This document shows positions 5,389 through 10,988 of a stretch of DNA of 10,988 bases, one piece after another; positions within the stretch are counted from its first letter, which is position 1, and each line of letters starts with the position of its first letter. The stretch is from an uncultured Beijerinckiaceae bacterium. GTDB lineage: Bacteria; Pseudomonadota; Alphaproteobacteria; Rhizobiales; Beijerinckiaceae. The translations under genes were made by a program, and so were the position numbers. The stretch spans positions 1-10,988 of the forward strand of contig CALMGA010000009.1 in NCBI GenBank assembly GCA_937863205.1. The letters are read 5' to 3'. Under the pieces are notes generated by a model. The model did not search any database and was not told the DNA's origin. It saw nothing but the letters and a program-made list of their open reading frames with translations.

Positions 5389-7339
5389 GGACCATCTCGT
5401 CCGCCGCGGGGCGGTGTACCATTGGCGTCGCCGATTCGGCGGACCGGCGATGGGCTGTCCGCTCGGCGTATTGACCGTCAGCCTGTTCACGAAGGAAAAG
5501 GCGGTCGCGCGGCGGCGAGGTGCGGAGTTGACGCTCGTGAGCGAGCAGGTGTTCGAGCAGGTGCGTGACAACCGGCTTACGCCGGCACAGGCGAAGGCCA
5601 TCGTCGTCGGCGTCGCCCGCGTCCACATGGCGAAGCTCGACCTGCACGCCGCCTTCGATCGGCAGCGCCAGCAATCCGAGCCGATGAGCGGCGAGCGGGC
5701 GGACCGCATCGTCGGGGCGGTCTACCGGCTCCTGGCCGAGCGCGGCCGTGCCGCCGCGCTCGACGACGGGGACGGCGGCTTCCTCGCGGGATGCGGCCTC
5801 GGTCCCGACGAGGCCTTGCAGGTCAACGCGACGCTGGCGGTGCTGCGCGCGCAGGGCCTCGTACCGCCGCCGCAGTGGAAGCTCGGGCGCTTGCTGGCGC
5901 AGCACGCGCCTGAAGCCGCAAGTGGTGCCGTCGTCCTGGCGGAGGCGGAGACCGCCTACTACCGCGGCTTGGCTGCCGCTTGCCTGAAGACGGAGGCTCG
6001 CTGGGCTTCCACCCTTGATTCGGATCTCGCGCTGCTTGACGAGGCTCGCGACGCCGCGCCGGTGAAGACTGCGTCGGATCGTGCAACAGCCGTCCGATCC
6101 CCACCGCGCGTCGCTCCTTCCATCAGGCCCGCTGCCGAGGCAGAGGTCGCGTCGTCGTCCTCGGGAACGAGCCCGGCGGTGGATCCCGAAGCGACCGACC
6201 TGACGCGCCTCGCCGAAGGCCTGATCGCGCTGAAGACGAAGAAGGAGGAGTGGACCGCGAAGACCGGACGTCAGACGCGCCAAACGGCGGCGCTGCTGAT
6301 GAAGGTGACGGACTGTCGGTCGCTGGAGCGCCTCCGCCAATCTGACCTGGCACTGTTCGCGGACACGTTGCTGCTGCATCTCCCGAAGAGCTACGGCCGC
6401 TCCTGCAAGGATGCCGCGAAAAGCATGGCGCAGCTTCTCGCGGAAGCAAGCAGTTTACCCGCGGAAGGATGCGGGCTCGACGGCGCCACCGTCAACCGGC
6501 ACCTCACCCATCTCGGCAATCTCCTGACCTATGCCGCTGGACGCGGCTTGCAGCCGGCTGAACCGATCAGCCTCGCGGCGTTGCGGACAAGGAAGAAAGG
6601 ACGCGACCGGGACAAGCGACCGGCGATCTCACGCGAGCAGCTTGAGCTTCTTCTCACGTCGCCGATCTGGCGTGGCTCGAAGTCCGAACGCGATCGCCTG
6701 ACAGCGGGCGACGTGGTCATCCACGATGCGCTTTACTGGACCACGCCGATCGGCGCCTACGGCCTGATGCGACGCGAGGAGATTTGCGGACTGATGGTGA
6801 CGGACGTCATCCGCGATGGAAGCGTGCCCTGCTTCGAAGTACGGCCGAACAAGTATCCTCGGCTGAAGAACGAGCAGTCCTGCCGCAGCATCCCGATCCA
6901 TCCCGAGCTGATCAGGCTTGGGTTCCTGGCCTACGTCGAAGCCGTCGCGGCCCTCGGTTGCGATCTCGTCTTCCCCGAACTTCAGGCGGCGCGAGACGAC
7001 GTTCCGCTCGGCGACCAGCTCTACGACGAATGGCGACCGGCGCTGAACGCGGCCGTACCGGGCGCATCGGAGGCGGGTGTCGTCTTCCACTCGCTCCGGC
7101 ACTACGGAAACCACGCGCTGATTGCCGCGAAGGTGCAGCTTGAGTGGCGGCAGGACATCCTCGGACATGGCGGTCGGTCCGAGGCCGAAGAGCGCTACCG
7201 CAGCGAGGCTGACCTCAAACGCAAGCTGACGGTGCTGCGCAAGCTGCCGTTGGTCACGGCTGATCTGAAACGGTCGCCGATCAACCTTCGTAGTTCAGTC
7301 GTCGCGAAGGTCGGCAGGCGTTCCCGACGGACCAGCTGA
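5387..7339 (+). CDS. Large tyrosine integrase (phage/island type, DUF6538-like N-terminus)
   Basis: Site-specific recombinase of 650 aa that would insert or excise the surrounding element by DNA strand exchange through a covalent phosphotyrosine. ATG 5387 is preferred over GTG 5378 because AGGGG lies 8 bases upstream of it. The N-terminus, DHLVRRGAVYHWRRRFG, resembles the DUF6538 module found at the front of many alphaproteobacterial integrases. A variable, partly Ala/Ser-rich linker (about 220-275) leads to a SAM-like core-binding domain and the catalytic domain. Catalytic residues are all visible: Arg in YGLMRREEI (R462/R463), a Lys-rich strand KYPRLKNEQSCRSIPIH, HSLRH (H568, R571), LGH (H594) and Tyr604 in ERYRSE, ten residues after that His. 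The protein appears intact. It is followed by inverted repeats and a terminator, then an IS. No tRNA attachment target is visible, so its att site is unknown. Confidence 0.9.
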   Translation: MDHLVRRGAVYHWRRRFGGPAMGCPLGVLTVSLFTKEKAVARRRGAELTLVSEQVFEQVRDNRLTPAQAKAIVVGVARVHMAKLDLHAAFDRQRQQSEPMSGERADRIVGAVYRLLAERGRAAALDDGDGGFLAGCGLGPDEALQVNATLAVLRAQGLVPPPQWKLGRLLAQHAPEAASGAVVLAEAETAYYRGLAAACLKTEARWASTLDSDLALLDEARDAAPVKTASDRATAVRSPPRVAPSIRPAAEAEVASSSSGTSPAVDPEATDLTRLAEGLIALKTKKEEWTAKTGRQTRQTAALLMKVTDCRSLERLRQSDLALFADTLLLHLPKSYGRSCKDAAKSMAQLLAEASSLPAEGCGLDGATVNRHLTHLGNLLTYAAGRGLQPAEPISLAALRTRKKGRDRDKRPAISREQLELLLTSPIWRGSKSERDRLTAGDVVIHDALYWTTPIGAYGLMRREEICGLMVTDVIRDGSVPCFEVRPNKYPRLKNEQSCRSIPIHPELIRLGFLAYVEAVAALGCDLVFPELQAARDDVPLGDQLYDEWRPALNAAVPGASEAGVVFHSLRHYGNHALIAAKVQLEWRQDILGHGGRSEAEERYRSEADLKRKLTVLRKLPLVTADLKRSPINLRSSVVAKVGRRSRRTS

Positions 7340-7340
7340 A

Positions 7341-7371
7341 TTGCAACGGTCAAGAGGGACCTCTTGCAACG
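7341..7371. repeat. Palindrome and flanking TTGCAACG direct repeats just after the integrase
   Basis: Right behind the integrase stop lies CAAGAGG-GA-CCTCTTG (7351-7366), flanked by TTGCAACG at 7341-7348 and again at 7364-7371. There is no T-tract, so a classical terminator is unlikely. Position and symmetry would suit a recombinase or regulator site, but no matching copy was noticed elsewhere in the window. Confidence 0.35.
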
Positions 7372-7438
7372 CTACTTGGCAGTCGGTCGTCGCCCTGACG
7401 AGAGTTGTTTGGGTTTACGAGGCGGGCGGCGAAGGAGT

Positions 7439-7461
7439 GCCGCCGGTTTGACGCCGGCGGC
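7439..7461 (+). repeat. Strong GC hairpin in the integrase 3' region
   Basis: GCCGCCGG, a 7-base loop, then CCGGCGGC form a perfect 8-bp stem about 100 bp after the integrase stop and 10 bp before the intrinsic terminator. It may assist transcription termination or message stability. Confidence 0.4.
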
Positions 7462-7470
7462 GCGGCTGCG

Positions 7471-7500
7471 ATCGAGGGACCCTAACCTCGATTTTTCTTC
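7471..7500 (+). terminator. Rho-independent terminator downstream of the integrase
   Basis: ATCGAGG (7471-7477), an 8-base loop, CCTCGAT (7486-7492), directly followed by TTTTCTTC. A 7-bp perfect stem plus a T-run on the plus strand is a good intrinsic terminator. It would end the integrase transcript and shield the IS630 element that begins about 30 bp further on. Confidence 0.6.
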
Positions 7501-7590
7501 GGTCGGGAGTTTGCGGTTCTGCAACTTATACCGATCTGCGCTGAGCGGGACTCGTGATCTTGGCGGTCCGGCTGCGAGCTGATTCCATGT

Positions 7591-7611
7591 GGCGGATGAG
7601 GAGCATCCGCC
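7591..7611 (+). promoter_or_regulatory. RBS-presenting hairpin before the IS630 transposase start
   Basis: GGCGGATG (7591-7598) pairs perfectly with CATCCGCC (7604-7611); the 5-base loop AGGAG (7599-7603) is the Shine-Dalgarno core, and ATG follows immediately at 7612. T7590 can also pair with A7612, drawing the start codon into the stem. This geometry could limit translation initiation of the transposase. Confidence 0.55.
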
Positions 7612-8160
7612 ATGAGCGTGCCGATCCCGTTGCGAGCTGATTTCGATGCTGCCGCCCTGCGGCGGGCGGCCAAGGCGACAAAGCATGCCGCCCAGGGCCG
7701 TCGCCTGCTGGCGCTGGCGGAGATCTACGACGGCGGCACGCGCAGCGACGCCGCGCGGGTCGGCGGGGTCGGGCTGCAAACGGTGCGCGATTGGGTGCTG
7801 GCGTTCAACGCCGCAGGACCGGCGGGGCTGGTCGACGGCAAGGCGCGCGGCAACGCCCCCAAGCTGAACGAGGCGCAGCGGCGAGCCCTGGCGATGATTG
7901 TGGAAAGCGGGCCCATGCCAGCGATCCACGGCGTGGTGCGCTGGCGTCTGCGCGACTTGGCGTGGTGGATCTTCGAGGAGTTCCGCATCAGCCTGGACGA
8001 GACCACGGTGGAGCGCGAGTTGCGCCGCCTCGGCTACCGCAAGCTGTCCGCCCGGCCGCAGCACCGCGCACAGGACGAGGGGGCGATGGAGACTTTTAAA
8101 AAAGCTTCCCGGCCCGGTTGGAAGAGATCGCCGCCGCGCTCCCGGCCGGGACCGGCATAG
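7612..8160 (+). CDS. IS630 transposase, frame A (DNA-binding half)
   Basis: A 182-aa frame. Its first 160 or so residues are the N-terminal, DNA-binding part of an IS630 transposase: a helix-turn-helix region (RRLLALAEIYDGGTRSDAAR, then GLQTVRDWVLAFNAAGPAGL) and the WWIFEEFRISLDETTVEREL segment with LRRLGYRKLS. After METFKK the frame runs into unrelated Arg/Pro-rich codons and stops. The matching continuation, SFPARLEEIAAALPAGTGIE, is in the -1 frame from base 8103. The switch sits at TTTTAAAAAAG (8094-8104), so a -1 programmed frameshift at A6G would give the full transposase; NCBI-type annotations report programmed frameshifting for many IS630 transposases. A mutation at a homopolymer is the alternative. 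Start chosen at ATG 7612 with GAGGAG eight bases upstream. The frame A product alone could act as a repressor. Confidence 0.85.
   Translation: MSVPIPLRADFDAAALRRAAKATKHAAQGRRLLALAEIYDGGTRSDAARVGGVGLQTVRDWVLAFNAAGPAGLVDGKARGNAPKLNEAQRRALAMIVESGPMPAIHGVVRWRLRDLAWWIFEEFRISLDETTVERELRRLGYRKLSARPQHRAQDEGAMETFKKASRPGWKRSPPRSRPGPA
8094..8104 (+). other. Candidate -1 frameshift site (T4A6G) joining the IS630 frames
   Basis: Frame A reads ACT TTT AAA AAA GCT; slipping back one base on the A-run gives AAA AGC TTC CCG, which continues directly into the catalytic half. Runs of A before G are classic slippery sequences in insertion sequences. No clear downstream stimulator was identified. Confidence 0.55.
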
Positions 8161-8663
8161 AGCTGTGGTGGCAGGATGAAGCCAGGGTCGGCCAGAAGAA
8201 CAGCCTCACCCGGCGCTGGGCGAGGCGCGGCACCCGACCACGCGCGCCGCGCGACCAGCGTACGGCGTCGGCCTACATCTTCGGAGCGATCTGCCCCGCA
8301 AAGGGCAAGGGCGCCGGGCTGGTCATGCCCTGGTGCGATACGGCCGCGATGGCCGAGCACCTCAAGGAGATTAGCATCGCGGTCGACCCGGGCTGCCACG
8401 CCGTGGTGCTGCTCGACCAGGCGGGATGGCACGGCTCGGCCAGGCTCACCATCCCCGCCAACATCACCCTGCTGCCGCTGCCGCCCCGCGCGCCCGAGTT
8501 GAACCCGGTGGAGAACGTGTGGCAGTTCATGCGCGACAACTGGCTGTCGAACAGGGTGTTCGCCTCCTACGCCGACATCCTCGACCATTGCTGCGCGGCG
8601 TGGCGCAAGCTCACCGACCAGCCTTCGCATCATCAGCCTCGGGCTGCGCGCCTGGGCTCATGA
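8118..8663 (+). CDS. IS630 transposase, frame B (DDE catalytic half)
   Basis: The catalytic half, in the -1 frame relative to frame A; it is entered by frameshifting near 8103, so the TTG at 8118 is not a real start. All three acidic residues are visible: Asp in WWQDEARVGQ (codon 8175), Asp in VVLLDQAGWHGS (codon 8415) and Glu in APELNPVENVW (codon 8511), with 31 residues between the second Asp and Glu as in other IS630 members. The last residues, SHHQPRAARLGS, are atypical. In another frame from 8626 the DNA reads RIISLGLRAWAHEC and stops at 8668-8670, which fits the usual IS630 ending, so a two-base loss (or one-base gain) near 8623-8626 has probably altered the C-terminus. Activity may be impaired. 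Confidence 0.8.
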   Translation: MEEIAAALPAGTGIELWWQDEARVGQKNSLTRRWARRGTRPRAPRDQRTASAYIFGAICPAKGKGAGLVMPWCDTAAMAEHLKEISIAVDPGCHAVVLLDQAGWHGSARLTIPANITLLPLPPRAPELNPVENVWQFMRDNWLSNRVFASYADILDHCCAAWRKLTDQPSHHQPRAARLGS

Positions 8664-8682
8664 GTGCTGATCAGCGCAGGTT

Positions 8683-8737
8683 GGTAATTAGCATTCCTGA
8701 GAGGTAATCAGCGTCGGACTCCAGCGCTGACATCACC
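8683..8737. repeat. Short repeats at and beyond the right end of the IS630
   Basis: GGTAATTAGC (8683-8692, spanning the IS end) and GGTAATCAGC (8703-8712) are spaced exactly 20 bp. The second copy also forms an imperfect inverted repeat with CGCTGACATCACC (8725-8737) around an 11-base loop. The rest of 8738-8826 shows nothing I can assign. The symmetry may belong to an older element end into which the IS630 jumped. Confidence 0.3.
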
Positions 8738-8840
8738 AATTTCCAGCATCGCGGGAGCGCCCTCTGGTGACTTTCTTCCGAACCCTCCAGACTTCTCGCG
8801 TCCCTCCGCAGTGAGAGGGTCGGACGCCAGGAGGCACACG

Positions 8841-9155
8841 ATGAGCACGCATATTCACGCGCACGACGTGACGGTCGGGGAAGGTCACTTCGCGTGCTTC
8901 ATGCCCGCAACAGGAGAGATTTGCGGCATCGGACGGACCAGGGATGCTGCATACGCGGCCGCCAAAGCAACCGAGCATCCCTCGCTGGGGAGTACGCGCG
9001 ACGAAATCTGGTACGAGGTGTGGCCATGCAGCGCGGCCCTATATGACAAAATCTGCCTGTGGGGCGGCGACATCTCCTACGACCACCTGCGCGGAGCCCT
9101 GGTCACTGAGGAGGAGGCTCGCCGCGCGGCCGAGGCGGAAGGGACGGCCTCGTAA
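8841..9155 (+). CDS. Hypothetical protein, 104 aa
   Basis: The start is ATG 8841 because AGGAGG (8829-8834) lies six bases before it; the frame is open further upstream but without a ribosome binding site. I do not recognise a named family. The first part (HIHAHDVTVGEGHFACFMPA, then TGEICGIGRT) looks beta-rich, followed by an Ala-rich helix (RDAAYAAAKATEH), then DEIWYEVWPCSAALYDKI, and an acidic C-terminal helix (VTEEEARRAAEAEG). There is no membrane segment. The overall character, a small soluble protein with an excellent ribosome binding site, is typical of phage or plasmid accessory genes in alphaproteobacteria. It lies between two mobile elements with no operon partner. Function unknown. 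Confidence 0.7.
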   Translation: MSTHIHAHDVTVGEGHFACFMPATGEICGIGRTRDAAYAAAKATEHPSLGSTRDEIWYEVWPCSAALYDKICLWGGDISYDHLRGALVTEEEARRAAEAEGTAS

Positions 9156-9216
9156 GGCGCTCCGGCTCGCAGCAGGAAGTCGCTGACGTCGATTGCTGGA
9201 TTTCTCCCCTGACGAA

Positions 9217-9323
9217 CGGGGCAGCCGCGCGAGCGGCGCCCCGCTCACCCGCACGGACGCGACGGGCGGCTGGCTGCCGCCGATTGCCGGTTCGCGGCCA
9301 AAGGACTAAACCGCTCTCGCGGT
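9217..9323. repeat. Cluster of hairpins upstream of the IS91-like unit
   Basis: Three hairpins lie in 107 bp. First, 9217-9243: arms CGGGGC/GCCCCG and GCCGC/GCGGC with one bulged A and a GCGA (GNRA) loop. Second, 9265-9281: GGCGGC-TGGCT-GCCGCC. Third, 9310-9323: ACCGC-TCTC-GCGGT. None is followed by a T-run. Single-strand-transposed IS91-type elements use hairpin-bearing ends, so this could mark the 5' (ter-like) end, but no boundary could be set. The rest of 9156-9411 shows no gene. Confidence 0.4.
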
Positions 9324-9411
9324 AGGTACGGCTGAGATTGTTGAAGGCACGACGGCTCGCCGGGGCTGTCCGAAGATCGTGGGGTCCACCCCGCCTCGGA
9401 CAGGAGCCCCC

Positions 9412-10272
9412 ATGAGCACCGAAATCGTCAGCCCGCTGCGCCGCCGCATGATCGGAGACATGACGATCCGGCAGTTCTGCGAGCACACCAAGCGCGATTA
9501 CGTCCGCCAAGTCCGTCAGTTCACCGCCTTTCTCGGCCGCTCACCCGATCTGGCCGGGCCCGAAGACCTGCGGCGCTACCAGCTTCACACGGCTTCGCTC
9601 GGGGCAAGCTCCAGCCAGATGAACCAGGCAGCCACGGCGCTGCGGTTCTTCTTCCACACCACGCTGAGCCGACCTGGGTTCGGCGACCGCATGGCCCGGA
9701 TCGCCACGCCCGATCGCCTGCCGGTGGTGCTCAGCCCCGCCGAGGTGGCGCTGCTGCTTGCCCATGCGGCGAACCTGAAGTACCGCGCCGCGCTGAGCGT
9801 CGCCTACGGCTGCGGCCTGCGCGTGTCCGAGATCGCCCACCTCAAGGTCACGGACATCGACAGCGCCCGCATGCTGATCCGCGTCGAGCAGGGCAAGGGG
9901 CGCAAGGACCGCTACGTCATGCTCGCGCCGGACCTGCTCGACTTGCTGCGGCAGTGGTGGCGGGTGAAGCGGTCGCGGGGCTGGCTGTTCCCCGGCCAGC
10001 AGCCGGCCCAGCCGATCACCACGCGCCAGCTCGACCGCGCCTGTCGCGCCGCCGCCCAGGCTGCCCGGCTCGACAAACGCGTCTCCATGCACACGCTCCG
10101 GCACAGCTTCGCCACCCACCTGCTGGAGCGCCGGACCGACATCCGCGTCATCCAGGTGCTGCTCGGCCACAAAAAGCTCGACACCACCGCCATCTACACC
10201 CGCGTGGCGCTGAAAACGATCCGCGAGGTCGAAAGCCCGCTCGCGCTGCTGGCGCCCCCACCACCTCCGTAG
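9412..10272 (+). CDS. Tyrosine recombinase (XerC/XerD-like) of the IS91-like unit
   Basis: A 286-aa recombinase. ATG 9412 is chosen over GTG 9379 because AGGAG (9402-9406) is five bases upstream. The N-terminal SAM-like core-binding domain (about 10-95: IRQFCEHTKRDYVRQVRQFT, then QMNQAATALRFFFHTTL) is followed by the catalytic domain. Catalytic residues are complete: R137 in GCGLRVSEIAHL, Lys in EQGKGRKDRYVML, HTLRH (H227, R230), LLGH (H253) and Tyr262 in AIYTRV, nine residues after that His. Size and layout match stand-alone Xer-type recombinases. It directly precedes the Y2 transposase with an 18-bp gap, so the two are probably co-transcribed; in such elements it may resolve transposition intermediates, though that role is inference. 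The long minus-strand open frame opposite is a GC-driven shadow. Confidence 0.9.
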   Translation: MSTEIVSPLRRRMIGDMTIRQFCEHTKRDYVRQVRQFTAFLGRSPDLAGPEDLRRYQLHTASLGASSSQMNQAATALRFFFHTTLSRPGFGDRMARIATPDRLPVVLSPAEVALLLAHAANLKYRAALSVAYGCGLRVSEIAHLKVTDIDSARMLIRVEQGKGRKDRYVMLAPDLLDLLRQWWRVKRSRGWLFPGQQPAQPITTRQLDRACRAAAQAARLDKRVSMHTLRHSFATHLLERRTDIRVIQVLLGHKKLDTTAIYTRVALKTIREVESPLALLAPPPPP

Positions 10273-10290
10273 CGTCGTCGCGCCTTCGTC

Positions 10291-10988
10291 ATGGCGCGGC
10301 CTTTCCTTGAGATCGCGGATGTCCTGAACCGGCATGGCGACGGCTTCGTCGCGCGCCATCGCGGGCACCTCAGCCTCGGCCAGCTCAAGGTCATGTCGGC
10401 GATCCGCGCCTGCCGCACGGCGGCACTCGGCGGCCACGTCGCGCGCTGCCTGGACTGCGACCGCACGATGGTGGCCTACAATTCCTGCCGCAACCGGCAC
10501 TGTCCGAAGTGCCAGGGCGCGGCGGCCAAGCAGTGGCTGGCCGACCGTGAGGCCGACCTCTTGCCCGTGCCCTACTATCACGTGGTGTTCACGTTGCCGG
10601 CGGCCGTGGCCGACATCGCCTACGCGAACAAGGCCGCGATCTACGACCTGCTGTTCCGCGCGGCGTCGGAGACGATGCTGACGGTCGTTGCCGACCCGCG
10701 CCATCTCGGCGCCCGCATCGGCCTCACCGCCGTGCTGCACACGTGGGGCTCGGCGCTGACGCATCACCCGCACGTGCACATGATCGTGCCGGGCGGAGGC
10801 TTGTCGCCGGACGGGTCGCGCTGGATCGCCTGCCGCGCCGGCTTCTTCCTGCCCGTGCGGGTGCTGTCGCGCCTGTTCCGGCGGCTGTTCCTCGACAGGC
10901 TCATCGCCCTGCACGAGGCCGGGCGCCTCGTCTTTTTCGGCGAGCAGGCCCACCTCGCCGATCGCGCCGCTTTCGTGGCCCACCTCGC
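10291..10988 (+). CDS. IS91-family Y2/HUH transposase, 3'-truncated by the window
   Basis: The frame is open from ATG 10291 to the end of the window (232 codons seen), so the gene is only partial here. The N-terminus (RPFLEIADVLNRHGDGFVAR) is typical of IS91 transposases. A zinc-binding block follows, with cysteines in CLDCDRTMVAYNSCRNRHCP and KCQ. Then come VPYYHVVFTLP and the HUH metal-binding motif in THHPHVHMIVPGGG (His161 and His163 flanking Val). The paired catalytic tyrosines should lie beyond the window. Enzymes of this family nick and move single-stranded DNA in a rolling-circle-like manner and can mobilise adjacent DNA. The ribosome binding site is weak (GC-rich, no AGGA), which fits coupling to the recombinase gene 18 bp upstream. 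Confidence 0.92.
   Translation, partial: MARPFLEIADVLNRHGDGFVARHRGHLSLGQLKVMSAIRACRTAALGGHVARCLDCDRTMVAYNSCRNRHCPKCQGAAAKQWLADREADLLPVPYYHVVFTLPAAVADIAYANKAAIYDLLFRAASETMLTVVADPRHLGARIGLTAVLHTWGSALTHHPHVHMIVPGGGLSPDGSRWIACRAGFFLPVRVLSRLFRRLFLDRLIALHEAGRLVFFGEQAHLADRAAFVAHL

Larger units (their letters stand above)
7531..8684 (+). mobile_element. IS630-family insertion sequence, about 1.15 kb, TA flanks
   Basis: Terminal inverted repeats were found by eye: left CCGATCTGCGCTGAGC (7531-7546) and right, read inward, CCAACCTGCGCTGATC (8684-8669), 13 of 16 matching. Each end is bordered by TA (7529-7530 and 8685-8686), the target duplicated by the IS630/Tc1 superfamily. The element holds two overlapping frames that together make a DDE transposase. 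Structure and length fit IS630. The copy seems recent by its ends but may be disabled by a C-terminal frameshift. Confidence 0.85.
9412..10988 (+). mobile_element. IS91-like element carrying a tyrosine recombinase (right end outside window)
   Basis: A XerC/D-like recombinase gene is followed 18 bp later by an IS91-type Y2/HUH transposase in the same orientation; this pairing occurs in IS91-related elements of Proteobacteria. The left border is unresolved (somewhere between 9156 and 9411, probably near the hairpin cluster) and the right end lies beyond the window, so the span given is a minimum. Confidence 0.65.

Noticed and set aside
5327..6379. 350-aa minus-strand open frame
   Set aside because: Antisense to the integrase N-terminal half; Arg/Gln/Leu-rich composition without domain features.
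7372..8064. 230-aa minus-strand frame across the IS630 left end
   Set aside because: It crosses the IS boundary and lies opposite the transposase; composition is shadow-like.
9381..9392. GGGGTCCACCCC palindrome near the recombinase start
   Set aside because: Arms of four bases around a four-base centre are too short to call a feature in DNA this GC-rich.
9541..10983. 480-aa open frame on the minus strand
   Set aside because: It lies opposite the recombinase and IS91 transposase, both with full catalytic motifs; its His/Arg/Gly/Val-rich sequence is the usual GC-rich antisense artefact.

Overview
This is a high-GC accessory (genomic-island or plasmid-like) segment, most likely from an alphaproteobacterium of the Rhizobiales/Methylobacterium type. 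That placement rests on base composition, on the style of the IS630 and IS91 elements and on the DUF6538-type integrase. There is no housekeeping or taxonomic marker, so it is only a guess. I found no tRNA, rRNA or CRISPR array.

Left part (1-3850): a hypothetical gene enters from the left edge and meets a minus-strand two-gene operon tail to tail. That operon is a DNA methyltransferase (3413->2100) followed by a KAP-family P-loop NTPase (2106->577), with start and stop codons overlapping. A small unrecognised gene (3431->3850) diverges from the methyltransferase across about 20 bp that hold an AT-rich perfect palindrome. The methyltransferase plus membrane-inserted KAP NTPase pair is the best candidate here for an uncharacterised anti-phage or plasmid-conflict module. 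This is inference from gene families and context.

Middle part (3851-5386): degenerate minus-strand remnants of a two-gene plasmid/phage-type operon. One is a small helical ORF with an in-frame TGA; the other is the N-terminal fragment of a RepA-like AAA ATPase with a frameshift. They are followed by a standalone SinR/Cas2-like ferredoxin-fold gene on the plus strand. A 71-aa protein with an HDLA-type helix and a small predicted membrane protein, both on the minus strand, come next.

Right part (5387-10988): mobility genes. A complete large tyrosine integrase (650 aa) is followed by several inverted repeats and a good intrinsic terminator. Then comes an IS630-family element (7531-8684) with matching terminal inverted repeats and TA flanks. 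It has an A6G frameshift between its two ORFs, an unusual hairpin presenting the Shine-Dalgarno sequence, and a second, probably damaging, frameshift near its C-terminus. A 104-aa hypothetical gene follows. Last is an IS91-like unit: a XerC/D-like tyrosine recombinase plus a Y2/HUH transposase that runs off the right edge, preceded by a cluster of hairpins.
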